Shown piece by piece: positions 1 to 5,588 of a stretch of 6,344 nt of DNA. The notes below the pieces were generated by a model. The model did not search any database and was not told the origin of the DNA. It worked only from the letters and a program-made list of their open reading frames with translations. The DNA comes from Rhodospirillaceae bacterium. GTDB lineage: Bacteria > Pseudomonadota > Alphaproteobacteria > SP197. The stretch spans positions 1 through 6,344 of the forward strand of contig JABIUG010000109.1 in assembly GCA_018700655.1 (NCBI GenBank), written 5' to 3'. The position numbers were made by a program, and so were the translations under genes. Each line of letters begins with the position of its first letter. Positions within the stretch are counted from its first letter, which is position 1.

Positions 1-119
1 ACCGGCAGGCGCGAGATATCGCCCAGGTGCTCGGCGGCCTTTTCCAGGCTGTAATAGGTGTAGGACTGGTTGCCTACCTCGAGGGTCTGGCGCGCGCCGA
101 AGCTGTTGAGGCTGCTCAC
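1..119 (-). CDS. acnA: Aconitate hydratase A, N-terminal part (runs off window)
   Basis: The minus strand from position 119 encodes 39 codons starting MSSLNSFGARQTLEVGNQSY and ending LGDISRLP at the window edge. SLNSFGARxTL, the YTYYSL segment and LGDISRLP are the characteristic opening of the bacterial AcnA/IRP1-type aconitase, the TCA-cycle enzyme that isomerises citrate to isocitrate with a [4Fe-4S] cluster; the cluster ligands and the rest of the roughly 890-residue protein lie outside. The start is a GTG at 119-117, chosen because GGAGAG lies 7 nt upstream and because the family begins at this point. The gene diverges from the SDR-like gene at 270. In several alphaproteobacteria acnA is divergent to ccmA, which here lies 5.5 kb away. 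Identity is from recognised conserved sequence; only the 5' end is visible. Confidence 0.93.
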   Translation of the reverse strand, partial: MSSLNSFGARQTLEVGNQSYTYYSLEKAAEHLGDISRLP

Positions 120-175
120 GGTCTTTCTCTCCGAAAATGCTGCGGTCCCGGGTACGCTTCACCCGGTTGGCCAGA

Positions 176-203
176 ACATGATACGGCCCGGTCCGGAACG
201 CAA
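176..203 (-). promoter_or_regulatory. Possible acnA promoter
   Basis: On the minus strand TTGCGT (203-198) and TCATGT (181-176) are separated by 16 bp, a loose sigma70-like match that would give a leader of about 50 nt before the GTG at 119. The leader would contain the inverted repeat CCGGGT/ACCCGG (148-153 and 161-166, 7-nt spacer), a possible hairpin or operator. Matches are weak, so this is only a candidate. Confidence 0.25.
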
Positions 204-214
204 ATGACCTTGCG

Positions 215-243
215 TTGACCCCGTTTGCGATGCCGTCGAGGAT
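215..243 (+). promoter_or_regulatory. Possible promoter of the SDR-like gene
   Basis: TTGACC (215-220) is a good -35 match, followed after 17 bp by GAGGAT (238-243), a poor -10. The position is right for the gene starting at 270. The weak -10 keeps confidence low. Confidence 0.25.
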
Positions 244-269
244 GGCACCCGAACACTCTGGAGAGTCGC

Positions 270-845
270 ATGGAAGAACTAGCCGGCCAGGTCATCGTCG
301 TCACCGATGGCGGCAGCGCAGAGGGCGCGGCGATTGCCGCCGCGATGGCGGGTCATGGCGCAACGATAGTTCTGTACGACGAGGATGCCGAACGGACCGA
401 CGCCGCGGCGGCCGAAATCCGCCACGGTTGGGGCACGACGGCCATCCAGATCGGCGACCCGCACGCAAAAGCACAGAGCAAAATGGTCGCCGATGTCGTG
501 CGGACCTGCAGCGGGCTTGATGCACTGGTCATCCTGATCGACAAGAGGAGTGTTGTGCCAGACCACTTGATCAGCGCCGCCCTGCCGCATCTGGGCGCCC
601 GCGAACACGGCTTTGTCGTGGTCGTTGATCCCGACCGTCAAAAGCCCAGACTTGGCATGCTTGAGGAGGCCCTCGCCCGCGTTCGCCAGGCCATGAGCAA
701 TCAATCTGAACAAGACATTCGCTGTTACGGCGTTGCCTCGCTGCCGCCGGGCGGTGACTTCGGCGCAGCAATCGCGCATCTTGCGATAACCCGGCCCGAA
801 GGCGAAATGGATGGCCGGGTGCTGGTGGTGCCACCTACCAGCTAG
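270..845 (+). CDS. SDR-like Rossmann-fold protein, probable pseudoenzyme
   Basis: This encodes 191 residues with the layout of a short-chain dehydrogenase/reductase but degraded motifs. The N-terminus (VIVVTDGGSAEGAAIA, residues 8-23) aligns with the SDR cofactor motif VTGGxSGIGxAIA; the first Gly is Asp13, the second is Ala17 and only Gly19 remains. The family's NNAG after beta-4 is replaced by ILID (in LDALVILIDKRS), the catalytic Ser strand reads GFVVVVDPDR, and the YxxxK helix is replaced by a sequence without Tyr or Lys (LGMLEEALARVRQAM). At 191 residues it is also shorter than the usual 240-260. I infer a Rossmann-like protein that has lost oxidoreductase activity, so no reaction is assigned. 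The ATG at 270 is preferred over the in-frame ATG at 225 because GGAGAG (260-265) precedes it by 4 nt and homology starts there. Its 3' end overlaps that of the convergent methyltransferase gene by 11 nt. Confidence 0.75.
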   Translation: MEELAGQVIVVTDGGSAEGAAIAAAMAGHGATIVLYDEDAERTDAAAAEIRHGWGTTAIQIGDPHAKAQSKMVADVVRTCSGLDALVILIDKRSVVPDHLISAALPHLGAREHGFVVVVDPDRQKPRLGMLEEALARVRQAMSNQSEQDIRCYGVASLPPGGDFGAAIAHLAITRPEGEMDGRVLVVPPTS

Positions 846-2007
846 CGACTTCCAGCCCCCGCGGAATCTTCTTTTCGGCGTCATAAAACGGCAGATCGAC
901 GATCGTTGCCGCATGCATGGCAAGATCAAAACCCATGGCCTCGACCTGGCGCTGTTCTGCAAAAACAGGGTCGCTCAGGCGCACGAAGGCAACCCCGTGA
1001 TCAAGATGCGGTGACCAGCTCGAGGCCGCGACGTGGCCGATCTCTTTTCCGCCGCACGCGACGGGGCCGCCGATCAGGAGTTCGGCATCCGGGCAGGCAA
1101 GCCCGTACATGCGGGTGCGGCGGTCGGCGGCTTCGAGCGCGGCCTTGCCGAAGAAATCGGGCTTGGAGAAGTTGATGAAAGGCCCCAGGCCAGCAGCCCA
1201 GGCCGACATCGAGCTGTCGATATCCGAGCCGTTGTTGAAAATGGCGCCTTCAATCCGTCGGATATCCATGCCGTCGAGCCCGATATCGAGCATGCCGTGT
1301 TTCCGGCCCGCCGCCGTGACATGCGCCCAGTGTCTTTCATTGTCCATGGCTCGACTGGTGTAGATTTCAAAGCCCATCTCTGCGGTCCAGCCGGTCCGGG
1401 TAATCAGCACCTTCTGGCCGCCCATCATCACCTCACGGGCATCGAAGTAACGGAAGTTCTCGGGCATGCCGTCGTCGCAGGCTTCGGCCAATACATCGAA
1501 CGCTTTGGGTCCCTGGACCTGATGGACCCAGGATTGCGGGTCGCTGACCTCGACATCCATGCCCATGGCATGGGCTTTCGCCCAGCCGACAAAGTCACCA
1601 TCGGCCTGGACATACCAGAAGCAATCCTGCGCCAGACGGATCAGGATGCCGTCGACCAGCACGCCGCCATCAGGCCAGCAGGCGATGCCATAGGCGCTGC
1701 GGCCCAGTTTTATCTTCGAGACATCGCGGGTGAAGAGCTGGTTCAGCAGACGCTCGGCATCGGGGCCTCTGAACTCGGTCGGCAACTCGCTGGTATCAAG
1801 ACGGGCGACACCCTTGCGTAGCGCCCAATAGGCCGCAAAACGATCACCGTTGGTCATCGAGACTGGCATCATGCGCCGGTTGTAGATGACAAAGGTCGCG
1901 CCCTCGGCCAGGGCATGGCGATAGAACGGCGAGCGATTATGGCCGTAATTCCAGCCCGCCTCGGGCAGGGAACAGACGAGGTCACGAACGGCGTGATGCT
2001 GGGACAT
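835..2007 (-). CDS. GcvT/DmdA-family folate-dependent methyltransferase or demethylase
   Basis: The 390-residue product belongs to the glycine-cleavage T-protein (GcvT) fold family, whose members transfer one-carbon units from a substrate to tetrahydrofolate in the cytoplasm. Visible family features are YNRRMMP (42-48), close to the YNHMLLP of DMSP demethylase DmdA; GGVLVDGILI (114-123), matching the T-protein GGxxDDLIV strand; QGPKA (165-169); RTGWTAEMGFEIY (204-216), matching the folate-contacting GYTGExGFEI; RRIEGAIFNNGSDID (250-264); the C-domain GLGPFINFSKPDFFGKAAL (273-291); and VDLPFYD near the C-terminus, resembling the DLPF end of DmdA. The first Asp of the DD pair is Val118, with Asp119 retained. 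It is slightly longer than DmdA (about 370). The start at 2007 is chosen over the upstream ATG at 2061 because CGGAG lies 8 nt before it. It follows a BCCT-transporter frame, suggesting a methylated osmolyte (DMSP, betaine or relative) as substrate. The family is confident; the substrate is not, so no dmdA symbol is given. Confidence 0.85.
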   Translation of the reverse strand: MSQHHAVRDLVCSLPEAGWNYGHNRSPFYRHALAEGATFVIYNRRMMPVSMTNGDRFAAYWALRKGVARLDTSELPTEFRGPDAERLLNQLFTRDVSKIKLGRSAYGIACWPDGGVLVDGILIRLAQDCFWYVQADGDFVGWAKAHAMGMDVEVSDPQSWVHQVQGPKAFDVLAEACDDGMPENFRYFDAREVMMGGQKVLITRTGWTAEMGFEIYTSRAMDNERHWAHVTAAGRKHGMLDIGLDGMDIRRIEGAIFNNGSDIDSSMSAWAAGLGPFINFSKPDFFGKAALEAADRRTRMYGLACPDAELLIGGPVACGGKEIGHVAASSWSPHLDHGVAFVRLSDPVFAEQRQVEAMGFDLAMHAATIVDLPFYDAEKKIPRGLEVASW

Positions 2008-2015
2008 GAGGGGAG

Positions 2016-2020
2016 CTCCG
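2016..2020 (-). promoter_or_regulatory. Ribosome binding site of the GcvT/DmdA-like gene
   Basis: CGGAG on the minus strand ends 8 nt before the ATG at 2007. It decides the start over the in-frame ATG at 2061, which would add 18 residues (MLNARCLSSRPDQIGAPL) without resemblance to the family. Confidence 0.6.
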
Positions 2021-2058
2021 ATTTGATCTGGGCGCGAGCTTAGGCAGCGCGCGTTGAG

Positions 2059-2096
2059 CAAACGACCGACAATTCAGCCGTCTCGTTTGAGAATTG
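2059..2096. promoter_or_regulatory. Interlocked inverted repeats upstream of the methyltransferase gene
   Basis: Two perfect inverted repeats are interleaved: CAAACGA (2059-2065) with TCGTTTG (2083-2089), and CAATTC (2070-2075) with GAATTG (2091-2096). The centres of each pair are 24 and 21 bp apart, close to two helical turns. They lie 52-89 bp upstream of the methyltransferase start and downstream of the terminator of the BCCT gene, where a promoter and operator would be expected. A further small palindrome, GCATG-AAA-CATGC, follows at 2098-2110. No clear -35/-10 pair was found. Reading this as a regulator binding site is inference. Confidence 0.35.
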
Positions 2097-2122
2097 CGCA
2101 TGAAACATGCACACACCCCCGC

Positions 2123-2160
2123 AAAGAAAAACCGCCGCCGGGGTGTGGTCCCGACGGCGG
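2123..2160 (-). terminator. Intrinsic terminator after the BCCT transporter gene
   Basis: On the minus strand, 28 nt after the transporter stop codon, CCGCCG-T-CGGG (2160-2150) pairs with CCCG-G-CGGCGG (about 2142-2132) around a 7-nt loop, with one internal mismatch, and is followed directly by TTTTTCTTT (2131-2123). This is a textbook GC-rich stem plus U-tract. It implies that the downstream methyltransferase gene is transcribed from its own promoter rather than by read-through. Confidence 0.85.
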
Positions 2161-2187
2161 CTCTGAAGTTCACGTCAAACCGGACAT

Positions 2188-3699
2188 TCAGCCCATGGCT
2201 TTTCGCTCGGCCGAGAGGCCTTTCCAGGTGCAGTAGACCATCAGCACCAGAACAATCGCGAACGGAAATCCGGTCGCGATCGCAGCGGCCTGGAGTGATC
2301 CCAGACCACCACCCATGAGCAGGGCAATGGCGATCAGTCCCTCGAAGGTGCACCAGAAGACACGCTGTGCCACCGGGGCGTCGGTCTTGCCGCTGGCCGT
2401 GATCGTGTCGATCACCAGAACGATGCCGATGAACGAAAGCAGTCCGGCCATCGGCAGGGGCTCAAGCATCTTGAAGAGCGACAGTTCGGGCGTCCATGCC
2501 GAGATGGTGTCGGTCACACCGGTGTAACCATCGGTGATGTTCTGCTCGATCGCCGTGCCGCCGAACGCCGCCATCCACAGGACACAAGCCGGGGTCGGAA
2601 CGATCAGCACACAGGTCACGAACTCGCGCACGGTACGGCCACGCGATACACGCGCGATGAACATGCCAACAAAGGGCGACCAGGAAATCCACCAGGCCCA
2701 GTAGAAGGTCGTCCATCCGTGCATGAAGTCGAGATCTTCACGCCCGATAAAGTTGGAGAGCGGCAGCACGTTGGCGCCGTATCCGATCAGGCCGTCGAAG
2801 AAGCCCGAGAAGATCGCCACGGTCCGGCCGACGACGATCACGAATGCCAGCAGGAGAAGCGCCAGGATCATGTTGAGTTCCGAGAGGCGTTTGACGCCGC
2901 CATCCAGCCCCATCATGACCGAACCCAGCGCGATGATTGTGATACTGACGATCAGAAGGATCATCGTGAGATCGGGTTCTGGAACACCAAAGAGAAAGTT
3001 CAGACCGGCAGTCACTTGCTCTGCGCCAAAACCCAGTGATGTTGCCAGACCAAACAGCGTGGCAAACACCGCCAGCGTGTCGATGATGTGGCCGGACCAG
3101 CCCCAAACCCGTTAGCCCAAAAGGGGATAAAACGCCGAACGGATGGTCAGTGGCAGACCACGGTTTTAGCAGAAGAAGGCCAGAGCGAGCGCGACCACGG
3201 CATAGATCGCCCAGGGGTGCAGACCCCAGTGGTAGATCGTCACAGCCATGCCCATCACACGGGCGGCTTCAATATCTGCAGGATCGGTGCCCAGTGGCGG
3301 GTTCTGGAAGTGATAGACCGGCTCAAGCACACCAAAGAACATCAGGCCGATGCCCATGCCCGCAGCAAACAGCATGGCGAACCACCCGGGGTATGAATAG
3401 TCGGGCTTGGCATCGACGCCGCCCAGCCTGACCTTGCCCAGAGGCGAGACGATCAGATACAGGCAGAACAGAACGAAGATGTTGGCTGCGGTCATGAAGA
3501 CCCAGTCGAAGGTCGAGGTCAGCCAGGGACGCAGTGCTCCCAGAGCATCGGCGGCTCACCCCTGAAACATCAGGACCACGATGACAAAACCAACTGTCAG
3601 GATACTGGAGATAAAAAAGACCGGATTATGGATATCCAGGCCCATGACCTGAACATTGTCCTGACCAGCTTCGTAGCCGGTCTCCACTTCGTCACTCAT
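2188..3699 (-). pseudogene. BCCT-family osmolyte transporter frame with three in-frame stops
   Basis: From the ATG at 3699 to the TGA at 2190-2188 one frame of 504 codons encodes a whole betaine/carnitine/choline/DMSP transporter, an inner-membrane secondary carrier with about 12 helices. Hallmarks are the TM4 glycine motif GMGIGLMFFGVLEP (from codon 114), the Trp-rich TM8 HGWTTFYWAWWISWSP (about 328-342) followed by FVGMFIARVSRGRTVREF, and further hydrophobic helices to the end, which closes with a short tail (CTWKGLSAERKAMG). The length of 503 fits the shorter family members. The frame is interrupted at codon 48 (TGA, 3558-3556), codon 178 (TAA, 3168-3166) and codon 196 (TAA, 3114-3112), with no frameshift. 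The last two flank a well-kept NRGLPLTIRSAFYPLLG. AAGGGGG precedes the ATG by 8 nt; neither internal start (ATG 3495, GTG 3069) has a ribosome binding site. The simplest reading is a recently inactivated gene; sequence error is the main alternative. The family is near certain, the pseudogene status less so. Confidence 0.8.
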
Positions 3700-3707
3700 C
3701 GGAAATT

Positions 3708-3714
3708 CCCCCTT
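3708..3714 (-). promoter_or_regulatory. Ribosome binding site of the BCCT frame
   Basis: AAGGGGG on the minus strand lies 8 nt before the ATG at 3699. It supports translation starting at the true family N-terminus (MSDEVETGYEAGQDN), which precedes the first in-frame stop by 47 codons, and shows that the translation signal has not decayed. Confidence 0.65.
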
Positions 3715-3833
3715 GCGGCCAACCACAGGCCGATATCGTCTTCAACGCAAGGCGTGAAGGCGCGGGGCTCTTTGCGGCCCGTTCACCATGAGAAAGTCTG
3801 CGACAACCAGACAGGAACATCCAATCGACAGGC

Positions 3834-3877
3834 ACAAATTTTGTCGCTTACGGGACAAACTGAGCGATTTTGTCCCG
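3834..3877. promoter_or_regulatory. Cluster of TTTGTC/GACAAA palindromes, probable operator
   Basis: The 191-bp spacer between the Rieske gene and the BCCT frame holds ACAAA-T-TTTGT (3834-3844) and a perfect 9-bp inverted repeat CGGGACAAA (3851-3859) / TTTGTCCCG (3869-3877) with a 9-nt spacer. Counting half-sites, TTTGTC occurs at 3840 and 3869 and its complement GACAAA at 3854, spaced 14-15 bp; TTTTGTCSC is also a direct repeat 29 bp apart. The cluster starts 135 bp upstream of the transporter ATG. It could act as a weak stem after the Rieske gene, but no T-tract follows, so a regulator binding site for the transporter gene is more likely. The remainder of the spacer (3700-3833) shows only a weak GTGAA/TTCAC pair (3754-3758, 3782-3786). 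Confidence 0.5.
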
Positions 3878-3890
3878 AAATTGCCGGTTA

Positions 3891-5474
3891 TCAGATATCC
3901 GTCTCGACGAAACGCATGGCCTGACGTGCTGTGCGGCGGACCATCTTGCGCCGCACCGGCGAGGCGAGCAGTCGGTTGAGCGCCGCCAGTGCGAGCTCTC
4001 CGGCGCTGCCGGCCTGCTGTGAGGCCAGCAGGTTTCGCACCGACTGTGCGGTCTTCACCAGATGGACCGAGACGATGTATTCGTCGTGGCCGTGGTCGAA
4101 CAGGGTTTGTGCGACATCGGCGAAAAAGGCATCGGGATCGGCGACCATCCAGTCTTCGGGGTCAACGTTTGAATCCTGGTGCGCGATGTTGCGGCCCGAG
4201 AAACAGGCCATCTGAAGCAGGCCCACAGGCCAAAGCTCGGGATACTTGCTGCAGAGATCGAGCACCGCATCGGCAAAGGTCAGACCGTGGGTCAGATCAA
4301 GCCAGCCGAAATCACTGCCATAAGGCTGGTCAAGATCGTCGAGATGACTGAGGTCGAAGGCCAGCATGTTGGTCGCGTTGGCCGCCAGCAGGGTGCGGAA
4401 AAGGTCAAGCGACGGCGCGGTGCCGTGTTCGGCGGTAAAGGCGACCGCCTTGTTGGCATTGAGTTTGGCGTAATCGGCCGGGGCCGGTGCTGCGCCGTTC
4501 GGTTTCGCACCGAAGGTCTTGATGGCATCGTCATAACCCCGGAACTCCGGGATCAGTTCCTCGCGGAAGGCCGAGACAATGCCGCGGACCAGAGAGATCA
4601 GCAGCGGCTCGGCAATGTCCTCGCCCAGACGGCGGATCAGCGCACCGACCTTGGGCACATAAATCGTCGAATGGCCGAAATCGGCGTAGTGGGCCAGCGC
4701 AGCGCGGGCCAGCGCATGTTCCATCGCGCCGAAAGCATCGCCGGTCGCGATCGCACCGCGGGTCAGACGAATGGCGCGGGCCTCGTCTTCCGTATCGACC
4801 GCCTGGTAGAACGCTTCGGCATCCCATTCCTCGACACCCTCGGCATAGGGGTAACTTGCCTCGCGCAGGGTGTCGTCGGACATGTGGCCGATCGTCTCGA
4901 GCAGGCAGATCAGCTGATTTTCGGGCTCACCTGCATGTTCGTCATAAAGTGCGAGCCAGTCGGCGGTGCCGGCATAGGCATGGGTCCAGCCATATTCCAT
5001 CTTGTCGTGCGACCAGCGGATCGCTTCCTTCACGGCCACCATCGGGTCGACGCCAAGACGCACAACGCGGGCGATCTCGCGGGCCAGACGTTCATAGTCG
5101 TGATCGACAAAGCCCTGGTTCAGATCCTCAAGCGACTTGGCGAGCTGTTCCTCGACCGGGGCGTCGACGATCTCGACCCAGATATCATTGTCTCGCAGCT
5201 CGACCGGATAGGTTCGCAGCTTGTCGCCATCGCGCTGGTTCTCACCGGTTTCCAGGTTGAACTTCCAGTTATGCCAGTTGCACGTGAGCAGGCAGTTTTC
5301 GTCGAGCGTACCTTCACGCAGCGGATAACCTTCATGTGGGCAACGGTTGTTGCAGGCATAGATGCCGTTCTTGGTGTCGAACAACGCAATCTGGCGCCCG
5401 TCCAGCCGGAACACGGTGCGGCCCTTTTTCTTGAGGTCCTCAACGCTGACGGTTTTGATCCAACCCTGGCTCAT
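3891..5474 (-). CDS. Rieske [2Fe-2S] protein fused to a large unassigned helical domain
   Basis: The 527-residue product opens with a Rieske ferredoxin-like domain (about 1-104). The cluster ligands are visible as CPH (Cys45, His47) and CNWH (Cys65, His68), 17 residues apart, in the order CxH...CxxH, with the usual WxxxF after the second pair (NWKF) and a closing beta segment (DNDIWVEIVD). There is no signal peptide or membrane helix, so it should be cytoplasmic. Residues 105-527 are predicted by eye to be mainly helical and rich in His (156, 165, 253, 262, 268, 461, 463, 471), with clusters EHALARAALAHYADFGHS and DHGHDEY. This is not the Rieske oxygenase alpha-subunit catalytic domain: I do not see its helix-grip region or its Asp/His-His iron site. 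A distant relation to questin-oxidase-like helical proteins is possible but is a guess. An electron-transfer or oxidative role is inferred from the cluster. AGGGAGG lies 7 nt before the ATG. The lysine/arginine-rich C-terminus (SPVRRKMVRRTARQ) is a minor oddity. Confidence 0.85.
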   Translation of the reverse strand: MSQGWIKTVSVEDLKKKGRTVFRLDGRQIALFDTKNGIYACNNRCPHEGYPLREGTLDENCLLTCNWHNWKFNLETGENQRDGDKLRTYPVELRDNDIWVEIVDAPVEEQLAKSLEDLNQGFVDHDYERLAREIARVVRLGVDPMVAVKEAIRWSHDKMEYGWTHAYAGTADWLALYDEHAGEPENQLICLLETIGHMSDDTLREASYPYAEGVEEWDAEAFYQAVDTEDEARAIRLTRGAIATGDAFGAMEHALARAALAHYADFGHSTIYVPKVGALIRRLGEDIAEPLLISLVRGIVSAFREELIPEFRGYDDAIKTFGAKPNGAAPAPADYAKLNANKAVAFTAEHGTAPSLDLFRTLLAANATNMLAFDLSHLDDLDQPYGSDFGWLDLTHGLTFADAVLDLCSKYPELWPVGLLQMACFSGRNIAHQDSNVDPEDWMVADPDAFFADVAQTLFDHGHDEYIVSVHLVKTAQSVRNLLASQQAGSAGELALAALNRLLASPVRRKMVRRTARQAMRFVETDI

Positions 5475-5481
5475 GACAATG

Positions 5482-5488
5482 CCTCCCT
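5482..5488 (-). promoter_or_regulatory. Strong ribosome binding site of the Rieske gene
   Basis: AGGGAGG on the minus strand ends 7 nt before the ATG at 5474, the best Shine-Dalgarno match in the window, and fixes the start of the Rieske protein. Confidence 0.75.
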
Positions 5489-5503
5489 AAGATGCCTGCC
5501 TCT

Positions 5504-5532
5504 AATTTAGAAACATTTTACTTTCTTTTCAA
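5504..5532 (-). promoter_or_regulatory. Sigma70-type promoter of the Rieske gene
   Basis: On the minus strand TTGAAA (5532-5527) and TAAATT (5509-5504) are separated by exactly 17 bp inside an AT-rich stretch that stands out from the GC-rich surroundings. Transcription would begin near 5497, giving a leader of about 22 nt containing the strong ribosome binding site. This is the best promoter match in the window and is the likely entry point for the minus-strand genes, at least as far as the Rieske gene. Confidence 0.6.
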
Positions 5533-5549
5533 GAGGCGACTCGAACCAG

Positions 5550-5579
5550 TTTACCGTTTTCCATGCCGACCTGTAGAGT
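5550..5579 (+). promoter_or_regulatory. Possible ccmA promoter giving a near-leaderless mRNA
   Basis: TTTACC (5550-5555) and TAGAGT (5574-5579) are 18 bp apart, each matching four of six consensus bases. Transcription would start at about 5586-5589, on or next to the ATG at 5589. That fits the absence of a convincing Shine-Dalgarno sequence before ccmA, but both observations are weak. Confidence 0.3.
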
Positions 5580-5588
5580 GCCGCCGGC

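Noticed and set aside
1033..1821. A 262-codon open frame on the plus strand opposite the methyltransferase gene
   Set aside because: It is antisense to clear GcvT-family motifs and has no family resemblance of its own.
835..2007. Naming the gene dmdA
   Set aside because: Several signature segments differ from verified DmdA and related GcvT-fold enzymes act on other methyl donors, so the symbol would overstate the evidence.
3069..3170. A frameshift splitting the BCCT gene
   Set aside because: Reading through from 3180 to 3061 by hand gives continuous family sequence in one frame with two TAA codons; no base needs to be added or removed.
3520..3558. Possible selenocysteine at the TGA of codon 48 in the BCCT frame
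   Set aside because: A small TGCTC-TGG-GAGCA hairpin follows, but it is too short for a bacterial SECIS. BCCT carriers are not known selenoproteins, and the other two stops are TAA.
2188..3699. Genome-wide reassignment of TAA or TGA as sense codons
   Set aside because: The Rieske gene, ccmA and this frame itself end in TGA at the expected family C-termini, and the other genes contain no internal TAA or TGA. Recoding would have to be local.
3851..3877. Inverted repeat as the intrinsic terminator of the Rieske gene
   Set aside because: The loop is 9 nt, the inner stem is AT-rich and no T-run follows on the minus strand. An operator explains the repeated half-sites better.
4179..5510. A long open frame of 443 codons on the plus strand opposite the Rieske gene
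   Set aside because: It mirrors the Rieske coding frame, whose motifs are unmistakable, and its translation shows no recognisable domain. Long antisense frames are common in GC-rich genes.
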